64,000 bases of DNA from NCBI GenBank assembly GCA_934454405.1, contig CAKSFN010000010.1, positions 1-64,000 of the forward strand, read 5' to 3'. Below, in pieces: positions 8,239-17,297 of the stretch. A program made the position numbers and the translations under genes. The notes beneath the pieces are model-generated. The model saw only the letters and a program-made list of their open reading frames with translations, made no database searches and had not been told where the DNA came from. Numbering within the stretch: position 1 is the stretch's first letter; each line of letters begins with the position of its first letter. The DNA is from an uncultured Eubacteriales bacterium. GTDB lineage: Bacteria; Bacillota; Clostridia; Oscillospirales; UBA644.

Positions 8239-9530
8239 TCGTCGTCTGTCTCCGTAACGTCAACATCGTCAAACATTTTTGCGCTCTCTTCTTCCGGCAA
8301 TTCCTCAACTTTTTTAAGCTTGGACAGCATCAGCCTTGTTCTTGTTTTAAAAAGAGTGTCAACGGAAGTCGATGCATTTTCCAGATTTTTTTGGAGCCTC
8401 AAAAGTTCTTTTTGGAAGGCGCCGAACTCCGTTTTGACCGCGCCGAGAACTTTCCATACTTCATGCGAACGCTTTTCTATCGCAAGCGTTTTGAAGCCCA
8501 TCTGCAAACTGTTCAATAATGCGGAGATGGTTGAAGGTCCCGCAATGTTGATATGATACTGCTCTGAGATGTATGAAACAAGTTCGGAGCGTCTGACAAC
8601 TTCCGCGTAAAGCCCCTCGGTCGGAAGAAACATAATTCCGAATTCCGTCGTGTGCGGCGGATCTATATATTTTTCTCTGATTTTCTTTGCGTTTTCTTTT
8701 ATGAAGGATTCGAGCTGCGATGTCGCGGCGGATATCGCGGCAGAGTCTCCCTGTTCGTAAGCGTCCTGCAGCGCAGAGTAACGCTCAAGAGGGAACTTGG
8801 AGTCTATCGGCATATAAATATAACTGTCGTCGCCGTCCCTCGACGGGATTTTTAACGCGAATTCAACGGGATCGTTCGAGCCTTTTTTCGTTATTACGTT
8901 TATGTCATACTGCGCAGGTGTCAGAATGTCCTCAAGTATTCTGTCAAGCTGCATTTCGCCGAGTATGCCGCGCGTTTTGACGTTTGAAAGCGCTTTTTTC
9001 AGGTCGCCCACGCCCGTTGCCAGCGTCTGCATCTCGCCGAGCCCTTTATATACTTTTTCAAGCTGCTCGTTGACCGTCTTGAAAGAATTCGCAACACGCT
9101 CGTCAAGCGTCTTCTGCAATTTTTCGTTTACGGTGGTCTCTATCTGCGAAAGACGCTTGTTGTTGTCCTCCTGCATCGAGCCGAGCCGCGTTTCCATCGT
9201 TGCGCGTATCTCCGCCATGCGCTTATCCATACCTGCGGACGTCGCCTCGACCTGCTTTGCGAAAGCGTCGAGCGAATTTTTCAACGTCTGCGCATCTTTC
9301 ATCGCCGTTGCCGTCTGCTGGCTCGAAAGCGTTCTTATCGCCTCCGCAACGGAAGTCTGAACGGCGGATATGCGCCCTTCCAGCCCGGCTTTTGCTTCGT
9401 CAAGCTTTTTCAGCGTTTCGTTTTCGTTCTTTTCCGTCTTTTTGCGCGCCGCCGCAACAGCCGCGATAAGAGCCGCCGCCGAAAGCACGCAGGAAACGCA
9501 GAGCAGAACGGTTATCAACGTTTCGTTCAT
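8235..9530 (-). CDS. rmuC: DNA recombination protein RmuC
   Basis: 431 residues. A single N-terminal membrane helix (about 5-25) is followed by a long coiled coil (about 30-170, rich in K/E/Q heptads). The RmuC nuclease-like domain (about 185-400) contains the LSNVKTRGILGEMQLDRIL segment and the conserved GIMFLPTEGLYAE region. RmuC limits inversions at short inverted repeats; biochemical function is poorly known. The N-terminal anchor and coiled coil are standard. It starts one base after the pcrA stop (TGATATG), so translation is coupled to the helicase. Confidence 0.9.
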   Translation of the reverse strand: MNETLITVLLCVSCVLSAAALIAAVAAARKKTEKNENETLKKLDEAKAGLEGRISAVQTSVAEAIRTLSSQQTATAMKDAQTLKNSLDAFAKQVEATSAGMDKRMAEIRATMETRLGSMQEDNNKRLSQIETTVNEKLQKTLDERVANSFKTVNEQLEKVYKGLGEMQTLATGVGDLKKALSNVKTRGILGEMQLDRILEDILTPAQYDINVITKKGSNDPVEFALKIPSRDGDDSYIYMPIDSKFPLERYSALQDAYEQGDSAAISAATSQLESFIKENAKKIREKYIDPPHTTEFGIMFLPTEGLYAEVVRRSELVSYISEQYHINIAGPSTISALLNSLQMGFKTLAIEKRSHEVWKVLGAVKTEFGAFQKELLRLQKNLENASTSVDTLFKTRTRLMLSKLKKVEELPEEESAKMFDDVDVTETDDE

Positions 9531-9531
9531 A

Positions 9532-11895
9532 TCACAGTATCTCCAATTTCGCGTAATTTGCCATCAGTTTCTTTTGTCCGACGGAATCGAAAACAACCGT
9601 CAGCATCGTGTCCGAGGTCATCGCCAGAACATCCGTTACGGTTCCCTGACCGAATATTTTGTGATTAACTCTCATTCCTTTTTCATAAACGGAAGCCTTT
9701 ACGCGCTTCGGAACAACATTTTCCGTCCCCGTGTTTTTGACGAAGTCGAACCTGTTGCGCAATATTTTTTCGCGTTGCCGCTCAAAGCTCGATTTATGCT
9801 CCGGAGCCTTCACTTGCGTGGTTTCCGTCAGTTTTTCCGGAATTTCTTTGAGAAAGCGCGACGGGATGCAGTCGTTTGTTCTGCCGTAAAGCATTCGTGT
9901 CCGCGCGCCCGTTATGTAAAGTTTTCTCTTTGCGCGCGTCATCGCAACGTAGCAAAGGCGTCTTTCTTCTTCAACTCCGTCGGGCTCATCTATGGATTGG
10001 GACGACGGGAAAAGCCCCTCCTCGAAGCCCGAGATGAACACCGTGTTGAATTCAAGCCCTTTCGCGCAGTGAATGGTCATCAGTAAAACCGCCTGCTCGT
10101 CCTCGTCCAGAGCGTCGACGGCGCTGACAAGAGCCTGCTCCTCAAGAAAACTTTGAAGCGTCGCCCCGTCGTCCGCCTGCTGCTCAAAGCTGACCACGGT
10201 GTTGTAAAGCTCCTGAAGGTTGTCCCGTCTTGTTTTCGCCTCGTTCATTTCAAGCGAGCCTATCATTTCCATATAGCCCGTCTGTTTGAGAAGGGTCAGA
10301 TAAAAGTCCGAGACCTTCATTTCATTCGCCGTTTCTCCGAGACCTTTTATCATCGCCGCGAAGGAGAGAAGCTTTTCCGAAGCCCTTGAAAGCTCGGGGT
10401 AAGCCTTTGCGTTTTCGATAACCTCGAAAATCTTTTGTCCTGTCGCCTCCGCTATCTCGAACACTTTTTCAACCGTTGTCTGACCTATTCCGCGCTTCGG
10501 CTCGTTTATTATTCTCGCCAGCCGCGTTTTGTCGTTCGGGTTGACCGTTATGTTCATATACGCAAGTATATCCTGAATTTCTTTTCTTTTATAGAAAGCA
10601 AGTCCGCCGTAAACGCGGTAGGGGATCCCGTTGCCGCGAAGCGCCGCCTCTATCGCGTTTGACTGCGAATGGGTTCTGTAAAGCACGCAGAAATCGTTAT
10701 ATTTTAAGTCGTGCGCCTGCATTTCCGTCAAAACCGTTCGCGCGATAAATGCGCCCTCGTCAAAATGGGAGGGCAGGCACGCGTATGTTATCGCTTCGCC
10801 GTTTGCGCCCGCCGTCCAAAGATTTTTTCCTTTTCTGCGGACGTTGTTCGCAATGACCTCGTTCGCCGCCGAAAGAATTTTCTGCGTCGAACGGTAGTTT
10901 TGTTCAAGACGGATTATCTCCGTCCCCCCGAACTGCTTTTCAAAATCGAGGATATTGTTTATATCCGCGCCCATAAAGCGGTAAATGCTCTGGTCGTCGT
11001 CCCCGACAACGCAAATGTCTCTGCCGTTGCTGAGCAGGCAGACAAGCTTGTATTGAAGCGGATTGGTGTCCTGATATTCGTCCACGAGAACATAGTCGAA
11101 GCGTCCGCGAACCCTTTCTCCGATCTCCTCGTTTTCGGAAAGCAGCCGAACCGTTTCAAAGATCAAATCGTCAAAGTCGAACGCGTTCGCCTCCCGAAGC
11201 CCTTTTTGGTATGCCGCGTAAATTTCGGGTATTTTCGGGAACGCCGCATAGTCGCCGTGCGCTATGTCATTTTTCAGCTGCTCGGGCGTTTGAAATCTCG
11301 TTTTTGCGGCGGAAACAGCCTTGCGCACAACTCTCGGCGGATACTGCTCGGTTCTCAGATCGAGGCTTTTTATCGTTGATTCCATAAGACGCAGGGAATC
11401 CTGCTCGTCGTATATCGTAAAGTTTCTGCCGTAACCCAATCTGTCCGCATACATTCTCAAAAGCTTTACGCACGCGCTGTGAAATGTCATTGCCCATATT
11501 CCGTCCGTGCGGACGCCGAATTTCTCTATGCGCGTCCGCATTTCCTGCGCGGCTTTGTTTGTGAATGTTATAGCAAGTATTCTGCTTGCGGGTATCGGGT
11601 CTGCCCGCATGAGTTCAAGATAATGCGCGTTCTGTCTGAACTCCCTGTTTTCCAGACATTTTTCGAGATATGCGTAATCGTCGTCCGAAAGCTCTCCGAT
11701 GTCTTTTGCCGTATTTCCGTATTTTATCAGATATCCTATTTTGTTAACGATAACGGTCGTTTTTCCGCTTCCCGCCCCCGCAAGAATAAGCAGCGGATGT
11801 CCCGTTGCGAAAACCGCCTGTCTCTGCATGGGGTTAAGGTTCGAAAATTCGTCCTCGAGAATCTCTCTTTTTAATTCCCTCGCGTCGCGTGCCAT
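9532..11895 (-). CDS. pcrA: ATP-dependent DNA helicase PcrA/UvrD
   Basis: 787 residues, superfamily 1A 3'-5' helicase for nucleotide-excision repair and clearing of replication/transcription conflicts. Motif I is GAGSGKTT (about residue 38), motif II DEYQDTNP, motif III region DDDQSIYRF, motif IV QNYRST, motif V TIHCAKGLEF and motif VI VAMTRAKRKLY. The C-terminal 50 residues (KIFGQGTVTDV) match the Tudor-like RNA-polymerase-binding tail of PcrA. It is the first gene of the long minus-strand run, with a promoter at 11934-11962. Confidence 0.94.
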   Translation of the reverse strand: MARDARELKREILEDEFSNLNPMQRQAVFATGHPLLILAGAGSGKTTVIVNKIGYLIKYGNTAKDIGELSDDDYAYLEKCLENREFRQNAHYLELMRADPIPASRILAITFTNKAAQEMRTRIEKFGVRTDGIWAMTFHSACVKLLRMYADRLGYGRNFTIYDEQDSLRLMESTIKSLDLRTEQYPPRVVRKAVSAAKTRFQTPEQLKNDIAHGDYAAFPKIPEIYAAYQKGLREANAFDFDDLIFETVRLLSENEEIGERVRGRFDYVLVDEYQDTNPLQYKLVCLLSNGRDICVVGDDDQSIYRFMGADINNILDFEKQFGGTEIIRLEQNYRSTQKILSAANEVIANNVRRKGKNLWTAGANGEAITYACLPSHFDEGAFIARTVLTEMQAHDLKYNDFCVLYRTHSQSNAIEAALRGNGIPYRVYGGLAFYKRKEIQDILAYMNITVNPNDKTRLARIINEPKRGIGQTTVEKVFEIAEATGQKIFEVIENAKAYPELSRASEKLLSFAAMIKGLGETANEMKVSDFYLTLLKQTGYMEMIGSLEMNEAKTRRDNLQELYNTVVSFEQQADDGATLQSFLEEQALVSAVDALDEDEQAVLLMTIHCAKGLEFNTVFISGFEEGLFPSSQSIDEPDGVEEERRLCYVAMTRAKRKLYITGARTRMLYGRTNDCIPSRFLKEIPEKLTETTQVKAPEHKSSFERQREKILRNRFDFVKNTGTENVVPKRVKASVYEKGMRVNHKIFGQGTVTDVLAMTSDTMLTVVFDSVGQKKLMANYAKLEIL

Positions 11896-11933
11896 TTGAA
11901 AAAAGCCTGTCCTTGTTATATTATTTATATTTC

Positions 11934-11962
11934 ATTATAAATTATTTTTTCGAAAAATTCAA
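11934..11962 (-). promoter_or_regulatory. sigma-A promoter for pcrA and the downstream run
   Basis: On the minus strand -35 TTGAAT (11962-11957) and -10 TATAAT (11939-11934), spacer 17. It sits about 40 bases upstream of the pcrA start in an AT-rich stretch. Confidence 0.7.
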
Positions 11963-12052
11963 TAAACTTCACATTTTTTTCGGTTTGAATGTCGAAAACA
12001 GACCCTTCCGACACGCGTCGGAGCCGAATTTCGCGTTCCTTTAAGAAAGTCC

Positions 12053-12081
12053 TTGCTTTTTTTTGCAAAAGGTGGTACAAT
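12053..12081 (+). promoter_or_regulatory. sigma-A promoter for the exonuclease/phosphatase-family gene
   Basis: -35 TTGCTT (12053-12058), 17-base spacer, -10 TACAAT (12076-12081). It lies 137 bases upstream of the start codon, leaving a long structured leader. Confidence 0.6.
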
Positions 12082-12109
12082 ACATGTTGAACGCATTGAC
12101 GAAGGGATA

Positions 12110-12189
12110 GGTGAAGGCTGCGTCCGCCGACGCGCTTCGCCTTTTCGGCTCAGCTTGCGAAAATACCTTGCGGGGTTGCGATGCTCCGC
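12110..12189 (+). other. structured 5' leader, three consecutive hairpins
   Basis: Three stems follow one another in the leader. The first pairs GGTGAAG (12110-12116) with CTTCGCC (12135-12141) around an inner GCGTC/GACGC stem. The second is TTTTCG/CGAAAA (12142-12163). The third is GCGGGG/CTCCGC (12170-12189). The ribosome site GGAGG (12204-12208) follows directly. No known riboswitch consensus was recognised. It may be regulatory or a dispersed intergenic repeat. Confidence 0.4.
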
Positions 12190-12217
12190 GAAAAGACCTT
12201 TACGGAGGAATTTGAAA

Positions 12218-13270
12218 ATGGTCAAAAGAATACTTAAAATTTTGCTGATCGTGCTGATTATTCTTGCGCTTGCGGTCGGGGGCTACGTTGTTTACGTCTT
12301 TGCTTCGTATCACCGCATCGAGGACGGGCAAACGCTTGAAGTCGAGGGAGAACCGCAGAAAAAAGCGCTTCCCGTGTGCAGAAACCTGACCGCCGTTACG
12401 TATAATCTCGGTTTCGGGGCGTACAGCGAGGATTACTCGTTCTTTATGGACGGCGGCGACGAGAGCCGCTGCAGAACGAAGGAATCGGCGACGGAAAATA
12501 TTCAAAACGCCGTCAGCGAGGTGAAGAAGCTGGGCGCGGACATCTATCTTTTCGAGGAAGTGGATTTTGACAGCACCCGAAGCCGCGGCGTGGACGAAAG
12601 ACAGGTTGCGGCGGACGCTCTCGGAGAGGGTTACAGCCGCGTCTTTGCGCAGAATTACGACAGCCCCTATCTTTTCTGGCCCCTGACTTCACCTCACGGA
12701 GCCAACAAAAGCGGACTTTTGACATTTTCGAGATATGAGATAACGTCTTCCGTCCGCAGAAGTCTGCCGGTCGAATCGGGATTCAGAAAAATTCTCGACC
12801 TCGACCGCTGTTATTCCGTCAGCCGCCTGCCGACCGAAAACGGAAAAGAGCTTGTGCTTTACACGCTTCATCTTTCGGCGTATACCGCGGACGGAACGGT
12901 TGCGACGGAACAGCTGAAGCTTCTGATTGCGGATATGGAAGCGGAATATGCAAAAGGCAATTATTGCATAGCCGGCGGCGATTTCAACAAAAATCTGCCG
13001 GGCGACGAGCTTACGCAGGAGCATTCGTGGGCGCAGAAGATTCCAGACGGCGTTATCCCGAAAACTATGACGCTTGTCGCGCCTCAGGCAGACCCTCTCA
13101 GAACCTGCAGGGATACGGGCGCCGCTTATAATCCCGGCGTTTCCTTCACGGTTACGCTTGACGGCTTCATCGTTTCGAAAAACGTGATAGTGATTGAATC
13201 GAAAACCGTTGACACGGGCTTCCGTTACAGCGACCACAACCCCGCTTACATGAATTTCATTCTTCAATAA
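12218..13270 (+). CDS. membrane-anchored or secreted endonuclease/exonuclease/phosphatase-family protein
   Basis: 350 residues from ATG 12218, chosen because GGAGG sits ten bases upstream and a typical signal anchor follows (MVKRILKILL..., helix to about residue 28). An upstream in-frame extension is rich in Arg and lies in the structured leader, so it was rejected. The EEP (DNase I-like) fold motifs are visible: VTYNLGFG near 65, LFEEVD, TLHLSAY, GGDFNKN and the terminal SDHNPAYM. The metal-binding Glu, Asp-Asn and terminal Asp-His are all present, so it should be active on phosphodiesters or phosphomonoesters outside the membrane. The substrate cannot be told from sequence. Confidence 0.85.
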   Translation: MVKRILKILLIVLIILALAVGGYVVYVFASYHRIEDGQTLEVEGEPQKKALPVCRNLTAVTYNLGFGAYSEDYSFFMDGGDESRCRTKESATENIQNAVSEVKKLGADIYLFEEVDFDSTRSRGVDERQVAADALGEGYSRVFAQNYDSPYLFWPLTSPHGANKSGLLTFSRYEITSSVRRSLPVESGFRKILDLDRCYSVSRLPTENGKELVLYTLHLSAYTADGTVATEQLKLLIADMEAEYAKGNYCIAGGDFNKNLPGDELTQEHSWAQKIPDGVIPKTMTLVAPQADPLRTCRDTGAAYNPGVSFTVTLDGFIVSKNVIVIESKTVDTGFRYSDHNPAYMNFILQ

Positions 13271-13297
13271 AAACGGCTCCGCCGCAAAAGAATAAAA

Positions 13298-13337
13298 CCC
13301 TCTCCGTTCGGAAAAAATGAACGGGGAGGGATTTTTT
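13298..13337 (+). terminator. intrinsic terminator whose 3' arm contains the tepA ribosome site
   Basis: CCCTCTCCGTTC (13298-13309) pairs over 12 bp with GAACGGGGAGGG (13319-13330), followed by ATTTTTT and immediately the tepA ATG (13338). The GGGGAGGG Shine-Dalgarno is thus in the 3' arm and the U-tract is the spacer. It should terminate the upstream gene and also limit or mask tepA translation. Confidence 0.75.
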
Positions 13338-14015
13338 ATGGCTGATGAAAATACGGGCGAAATCATTAGGGAACAACGGGACGGGATACGGGAGTTCGGC
13401 TCCGTAAACGCGGACAGGATACATTGTCTGACGGTTATCGGGCAGATAGAAGGGCATTATCTGCTTTCCTCCCAGACAAAAACAACCAAATACGAGCACG
13501 TGCTTCCCGCCCTTGTCGCCATCGAGGAAACGCCTGATATCAAGGGGCTTTTGATTTTGCTGAACACCGTCGGCGGCGACGTGGAGGCGGGGCTTGCCAT
13601 AAGCGAAATGATCTCGTCGATGTCAAAGCCGACCGTTTCTCTCGTTCTCGGCGGAGGTCACAGCATAGGCGTTCCTCTCGCCGTTTCCGCAAAATATTCG
13701 TTCATCGCTCCGTCCGCGACGATGACGGTTCACCCGGTGCGCCTGAACGGAATGGTGGTCGGAGTGCCCCAGACGTTTGCGTATTTTGACCGGATACAGG
13801 AAAGGATAATCCGCTTTGTCTCCGAAAATTCGAGAATTTCCGCCGACGACTACCGAAAACTGATGACCGCGACGGGCGGAATTATGACGGACGTCGGAAC
13901 CCTTCTCGGCGGTCGCGAGGCGGTCGAGGCAGGGCTTATCGACGCGCTCGGAGGGCTTAAAGAAGCGCTGAAAAAGCTCGACGGGCTGATAAACGAGGCG
14001 GAAAAACAATGTTGA
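13338..14015 (+). CDS. tepA: ClpP-like serine protease, TepA (translocation-enhancing protein)
   Basis: 225 residues, ClpP/crotonase fold. Nucleophile Ser is in [11 protein letters not shown] and the general-base His in TVHPVR, with the acidic third residue expected in the downstream helix, as in Bacillus TepA/YmfB. The family is linked to preprotein translocation and to degradation of signal peptides or small acid-soluble proteins. Start ATG 13338 has GGGGAGGG upstream. An in-frame ATG at 13317 lies in the terminator loop with a weaker site. No promoter is visible between the preceding stop and this gene, so expression depends on reading through the hairpin at 13298-13337. Confidence 0.88.
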   Translation: MADENTGEIIREQRDGIREFGSVNADRIHCLTVIGQIEGHYLLSSQTKTTKYEHVLPALVAIEETPDIKGLLILLNTVGGDVEAGLAISEMISSMSKPTVSLVLGGGHSIGVPLAVSAKYSFIAPSATMTVHPVRLNGMVVGVPQTFAYFDRIQERIIRFVSENSRISADDYRKLMTATGGIMTDVGTLLGGREAVEAGLIDALGGLKEALKKLDGLINEAEKQC

Positions 14016-14272
14016 TATGGAGCGTTTGCGGAGAAGAGATATTCGAATGCCCCAAGCGGGCTTTTGACAGCTTGCGGAAAAGAGAAGAGGCCGCGGCAGG
14101 CGGCGTAACGGGGCTTCGCGCCGTCGAAAACGCGCTGCGGACGGAAAACGCAGAGTCTCTTTCGTTTACAAAATACGAAACAGCGTCAACAAGGCTGCCC
14201 GCTGCGGAGAAAATTGTTGCCGAGCGGGGAAAAATCGGCTTGTCCTCGCTTGACATTCTCGGAATGATGTGA
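14009..14272 (+). CDS. small protein following tepA (position of YlzJ)
   Basis: 87 residues, overlapping the end of tepA by seven bases, with GAGGCGG as ribosome site inside tepA. The N-terminus ([13 protein letters not shown]) vaguely matches the opening of YlzJ-like proteins, which follow tepA in Bacillus; the rest is charged with no motif. Coupling and position are the best evidence that it is real. Family membership is a guess from order, and it is longer than YlzJ (about 70). Confidence 0.55.
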   Translation: MLIWSVCGEEIFECPKRAFDSLRKREEAAAGGVTGLRAVENALRTENAESLSFTKYETASTRLPAAEKIVAERGKIGLSSLDILGMM

Positions 14273-14334
14273 TAAAATATCTGTAAGGGAAGGTTCGTCA
14301 CGGGATTCCCGCAGATCCTTTTGGAGGTGTTTTT

Positions 14335-14958
14335 ATGAATAAAAAATTCGTCGTTACCATCGGCAGACAGTACGGAAGCGGCGGCAGGGAAATAGGAAAA
14401 AAACTTGCCGAGAAAACAGGCGCGGACTTTTATGATAAAGAGCTTATAACCCTTGCGGCAAAAAAACACGGAATGTCCGAAAAGGTATTTGAGAGCGTTG
14501 ACGAAAAACCGACGAACAGCCTGCTTTACAGCCTTGCGGTCGGCGCTTACGGCATGGACGGAGGTTCGCCGTACTGGGGCGAGACAGTGCTTCCCATAAA
14601 CGACAAGGTTTATCAGATACAGGCAGGTCTTATAGAGGAGCTTGCCGAAAAGGGCAGCTGCGTTATCGTGGGCAGATGCGCGGATTTTATTCTGAGGGAC
14701 AGAACGGACACCGTCAACGTGTTCCTGACCGCGAACGACGAGTTCAGGAAGGACAGAGCCGTTAATCTTTACGGCTGCGAGCCGAAAAAAGTCGCCGATA
14801 TCATCCGAAAGACCGATAAGAAACGCAGCAATTATTACGAATACAGAACAAACCGCCGCTGGGGCGAGGCGTCGCATTACGACCTCTGCATTGACGTTTC
14901 GCGGTTCGGCATCGACAACTGCGTTGAGCTGATAGAAAAATACATAGAACTCAAATAA
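14335..14958 (+). CDS. cytidylate kinase-like P-loop protein
   Basis: 207 residues of the 'cytidylate kinase-like family' common in Clostridia. The opening VVTIGRQYGSGGREIGKKLAEKTG is a P-loop variant (GRQYGSGG), followed by YDKELI. A lid-like Arg-rich segment KTDKKRSNYYEYRTNRRWG and the SHYDLCIDVSRFG strand complete the fold. It is distinct from housekeeping cmk, so phosphorylation of CMP/dCMP is only inferred. Start ATG 14335 follows TTGGAGGTG. A strong terminator follows at 14977-15003. Confidence 0.8.
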   Translation: MNKKFVVTIGRQYGSGGREIGKKLAEKTGADFYDKELITLAAKKHGMSEKVFESVDEKPTNSLLYSLAVGAYGMDGGSPYWGETVLPINDKVYQIQAGLIEELAEKGSCVIVGRCADFILRDRTDTVNVFLTANDEFRKDRAVNLYGCEPKKVADIIRKTDKKRSNYYEYRTNRRWGEASHYDLCIDVSRFGIDNCVELIEKYIELK

Positions 14959-14976
14959 TATAAATCGGATTTTTGC

Positions 14977-15003
14977 GTCGGGGCTTTTTGCCCCGACTTT
15001 TTT
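14977..15003 (+). terminator. rho-independent terminator after the cytidylate kinase-like gene
   Basis: GTCGGGG/CCCCGAC stem with CTTTTTG loop, followed by six T. It separates this gene from pgk. Confidence 0.85.
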
Positions 15004-15087
15004 CGGCAAGCAACCCCTAAACAAAGGGGAAAACAAGTAAAAATAGGTGCGAAAAGAAAATTTATTGTTAAAATTTTGGCAAGGGTA

Positions 15088-15116
15088 TTGAATTTCAATG
15101 TGTTTTAGTATAGAAT
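15088..15116 (+). promoter_or_regulatory. promoter for pgk-tpiA
   Basis: -35 TTGAAT (15088-15093), 17-base spacer, -10 TAGAAT (15111-15116), about 70 bases before the pgk start. AAGGGAG is the pgk ribosome site. Confidence 0.6.
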
Positions 15117-15188
15117 ATTATCACTTGAAATTGTTTATTTCTGCCAAATCGGTTAAAAATAACGATATGATAAAAAGGGAGATATTGT

Positions 15189-16376
15189 ATGAACTACAAC
15201 AAAAAAAGCGTCGAAGACATCGACGTGAACGGCAAAAAAGTCCTTGTAAGATGCGATTTCAACGTTCCTCTTGACGGCGACGTCATCACCGACCCGAAAA
15301 GAATAGTCGAGGCGCTTCCCACAATCAAATATCTTCTTTCGCACAACGCGAAGGTTATTCTTTGCTCGCACCTCGGCAGACCCAAGGGCGAGTTCAATAT
15401 GAAATATTCGCTCGCGCCCGTTGCCGCAAAGCTTTCCGAGCTGCTCGGCAAAAAGGTAACTCTTGCAAAGGACGTTATCGGCGAAGACGCAAAGTCGAAG
15501 GCGGCGGAACTGAAAGAAGGCGAGGTTCTTCTTCTCGAGAACGTTCGTTTCCATAAGGAAGAGGAAAAGAACGACCCCTCTTTCGCAAAAGAGCTTGCGT
15601 CCATGGCGGAGATATACGTCAACGACGCGTTCGGAACGGCACACAGAGCGCACGCTTCCACCGAGGGCGTTTCCCACTATCTGCCCGCCGTTTGCGGCTA
15701 TCTGATAGAAAAAGAGATCCGCATTATGGGCGGCGCGCTTTCCGACCCGAAGAGACCGTTCGTCGCAATTCTCGGCGGCGCGAAGGTTTCCGATAAGATA
15801 GGCGTTATCACCAATCTTCTGGACAAAGCCGACACGATAATAGTCGGCGGCGGTATGGCGTACACCTTCTTCAAGGCTCTCGGCAACAACATCGGAACTT
15901 CTCTTTGCGAGGATGACAAAACGGATCTTGCGCTTGACCTTCTCAAAAAGGCGGACGAAAAAGGCGTTAACTTCCTTATCCCCGTTGACAACGAGATTGC
16001 CCGCGCTTATGACAGGGACGCTATTCACATGACGATTTATTCCGATTCCATTCCGGCAGGCTGGATGGGTCTTGATATCGGTCCCGTTACCAGAGAACTC
16101 TTCTCCAAATCCATCTGCGGAGCCGGAACCGTTGTCTGGAACGGTCCCATGGGCGTTTCCGAGTGGCCGAGCTTCGCGGCGGGAACCGAAGCCGTGGCTG
16201 AGGCGGTTGCCGACAGCGGCGCGGTTTCGATAATCGGCGGCGGCGACTCTGCCGCGGCTGTTGAAAAGCTCGGGTTCGCGGACAAAATGACACATATCTC
16301 AACAGGCGGCGGCGCATCGCTCGAATTTCTTGAAGGCAAGGAACTTCCGGGCATCGCGTGTCTGCTTGACAAATAA
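15189..16376 (+). CDS. pgk: phosphoglycerate kinase
   Basis: 395 residues, the standard length. It converts 1,3-bisphosphoglycerate and ADP to 3-phosphoglycerate and ATP in glycolysis. Signatures: [13 protein letters not shown] at the N-terminus, the substrate loop [32 protein letters not shown] at the hinge, and the nucleotide-site [13 protein letters not shown] near the C-terminus. The next gene is tpiA, 78 bases downstream, and the pair is a classical glycolytic operon segment; gapA is not in the window. Confidence 0.97.
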   Translation: MNYNKKSVEDIDVNGKKVLVRCDFNVPLDGDVITDPKRIVEALPTIKYLLSHNAKVILCSHLGRPKGEFNMKYSLAPVAAKLSELLGKKVTLAKDVIGEDAKSKAAELKEGEVLLLENVRFHKEEEKNDPSFAKELASMAEIYVNDAFGTAHRAHASTEGVSHYLPAVCGYLIEKEIRIMGGALSDPKRPFVAILGGAKVSDKIGVITNLLDKADTIIVGGGMAYTFFKALGNNIGTSLCEDDKTDLALDLLKKADEKGVNFLIPVDNEIARAYDRDAIHMTIYSDSIPAGWMGLDIGPVTRELFSKSICGAGTVVWNGPMGVSEWPSFAAGTEAVAEAVADSGAVSIIGGGDSAAAVEKLGFADKMTHISTGGGASLEFLEGKELPGIACLLDK

Positions 16377-16407
16377 GCTGTAAATAATTCGAAATAAAAC
16401 TTCGGGA

Positions 16408-16433
16408 GAGGGGATGAAACACTTCATCCCCTC
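16408..16433 (+). other. intercistronic hairpin between pgk and tpiA
   Basis: GAGGGGATGAA/TTCATCCCCTC perfect 11-bp stem with ACAC loop and no T-tract. It is more likely an mRNA-processing or stability element than a terminator, and tpiA has no separate promoter visible. Confidence 0.55.
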
Positions 16434-16454
16434 TTCCGACAAGGAGAAATCAAG

Positions 16455-17219
16455 ATGAACAAAGCAAAAAGAAAAACGATAATTGCGGGAAACTGGAAAA
16501 TGAACAAGACGCCGTCCGAAACGACGGCTTTTGTAAAGGAGCTTATACCCGTTGTCAGGGACGCGGAGTGCGAGGTTGTTATCTGCGTGCCTTTCGTAGA
16601 TCTGCAAAATGCGGTTGAAGCCGCAAAGGGCACAAACATTCGCATCGGTGCGGAAAACCTGCACTGGAAAGAAAGCGGCGCGTATACGGGAGAGATCAGC
16701 GCCGAAATGCTCCGCGACCTCGGCGTTGAATACGTCGTTGTGGGGCACAGCGAAAGAAGACAGTATTTTGCGGAGACGGACATAACCGTAAATCTCAAAA
16801 TCAAAGCGGCGCTCGCGGCGGGACTTAAACCTATCCTCTGCGTCGGCGAAAAGCTCGAAGAAAGAGACAGCGGCGCGACCGATATAGTTCTTACAACGCA
16901 GACCGGATACGCGCTTGACGGTGTCAGCGCGGAAGATGCGAAAAAGATAGTTATTGCTTACGAACCCGTTTGGGCGATAGGCACGGGCAGAACCGCGACG
17001 GCTGAGGAGGCGGACGCGGGCAACGGCGTTATCAGAAAAACTCTTGCCGACCTTTACGGCGCGGAAACCGCGGAAGCCGTCACCATTCAGTACGGCGGCT
17101 CGATGAACGCGAAGAACGCGGCTGAGCTGCTTTCCAAGGTCAATGTGGACGGCGGTCTTATCGGCGGCGCGTCTCTCAAATCCGAGGATTTCGGAATAAT
17201 CGTTGCGGCGGCGAAGTGA
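16455..17219 (+). CDS. tpiA: triosephosphate isomerase
   Basis: 254 residues, TIM barrel interconverting dihydroxyacetone phosphate and glyceraldehyde 3-phosphate. GNWKMNKT holds the catalytic Lys, VVGHSERRQ the electrophilic His, and AYEPVWAIGTG the catalytic Glu and loop 6. The phosphate-binding QYGGSMNAKNA is near the C-terminus. Start ATG 16455 follows AAGGAGA. It ends into a terminator at 17247-17280. Confidence 0.97.
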   Translation: MNKAKRKTIIAGNWKMNKTPSETTAFVKELIPVVRDAECEVVICVPFVDLQNAVEAAKGTNIRIGAENLHWKESGAYTGEISAEMLRDLGVEYVVVGHSERRQYFAETDITVNLKIKAALAAGLKPILCVGEKLEERDSGATDIVLTTQTGYALDGVSAEDAKKIVIAYEPVWAIGTGRTATAEEADAGNGVIRKTLADLYGAETAEAVTIQYGGSMNAKNAAELLSKVNVDGGLIGGASLKSEDFGIIVAAAK

Positions 17220-17246
17220 TTTTTCTCTCACTATTAAAAAAATACT

Positions 17247-17280
17247 GCGGCGAAGACGGAAAAGTCTTCGCCGCGTTTTT
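17247..17280. terminator. terminator after tpiA
   Basis: GCGGCGAAGAC (17247-17257) pairs with GTCTTCGCCGC (17264-17274), then GTTTTT. It probably also serves the converging minus-strand lipoprotein gene. Confidence 0.85.
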
Positions 17281-17297
17281 GCGCTCGAAAGCATAGG

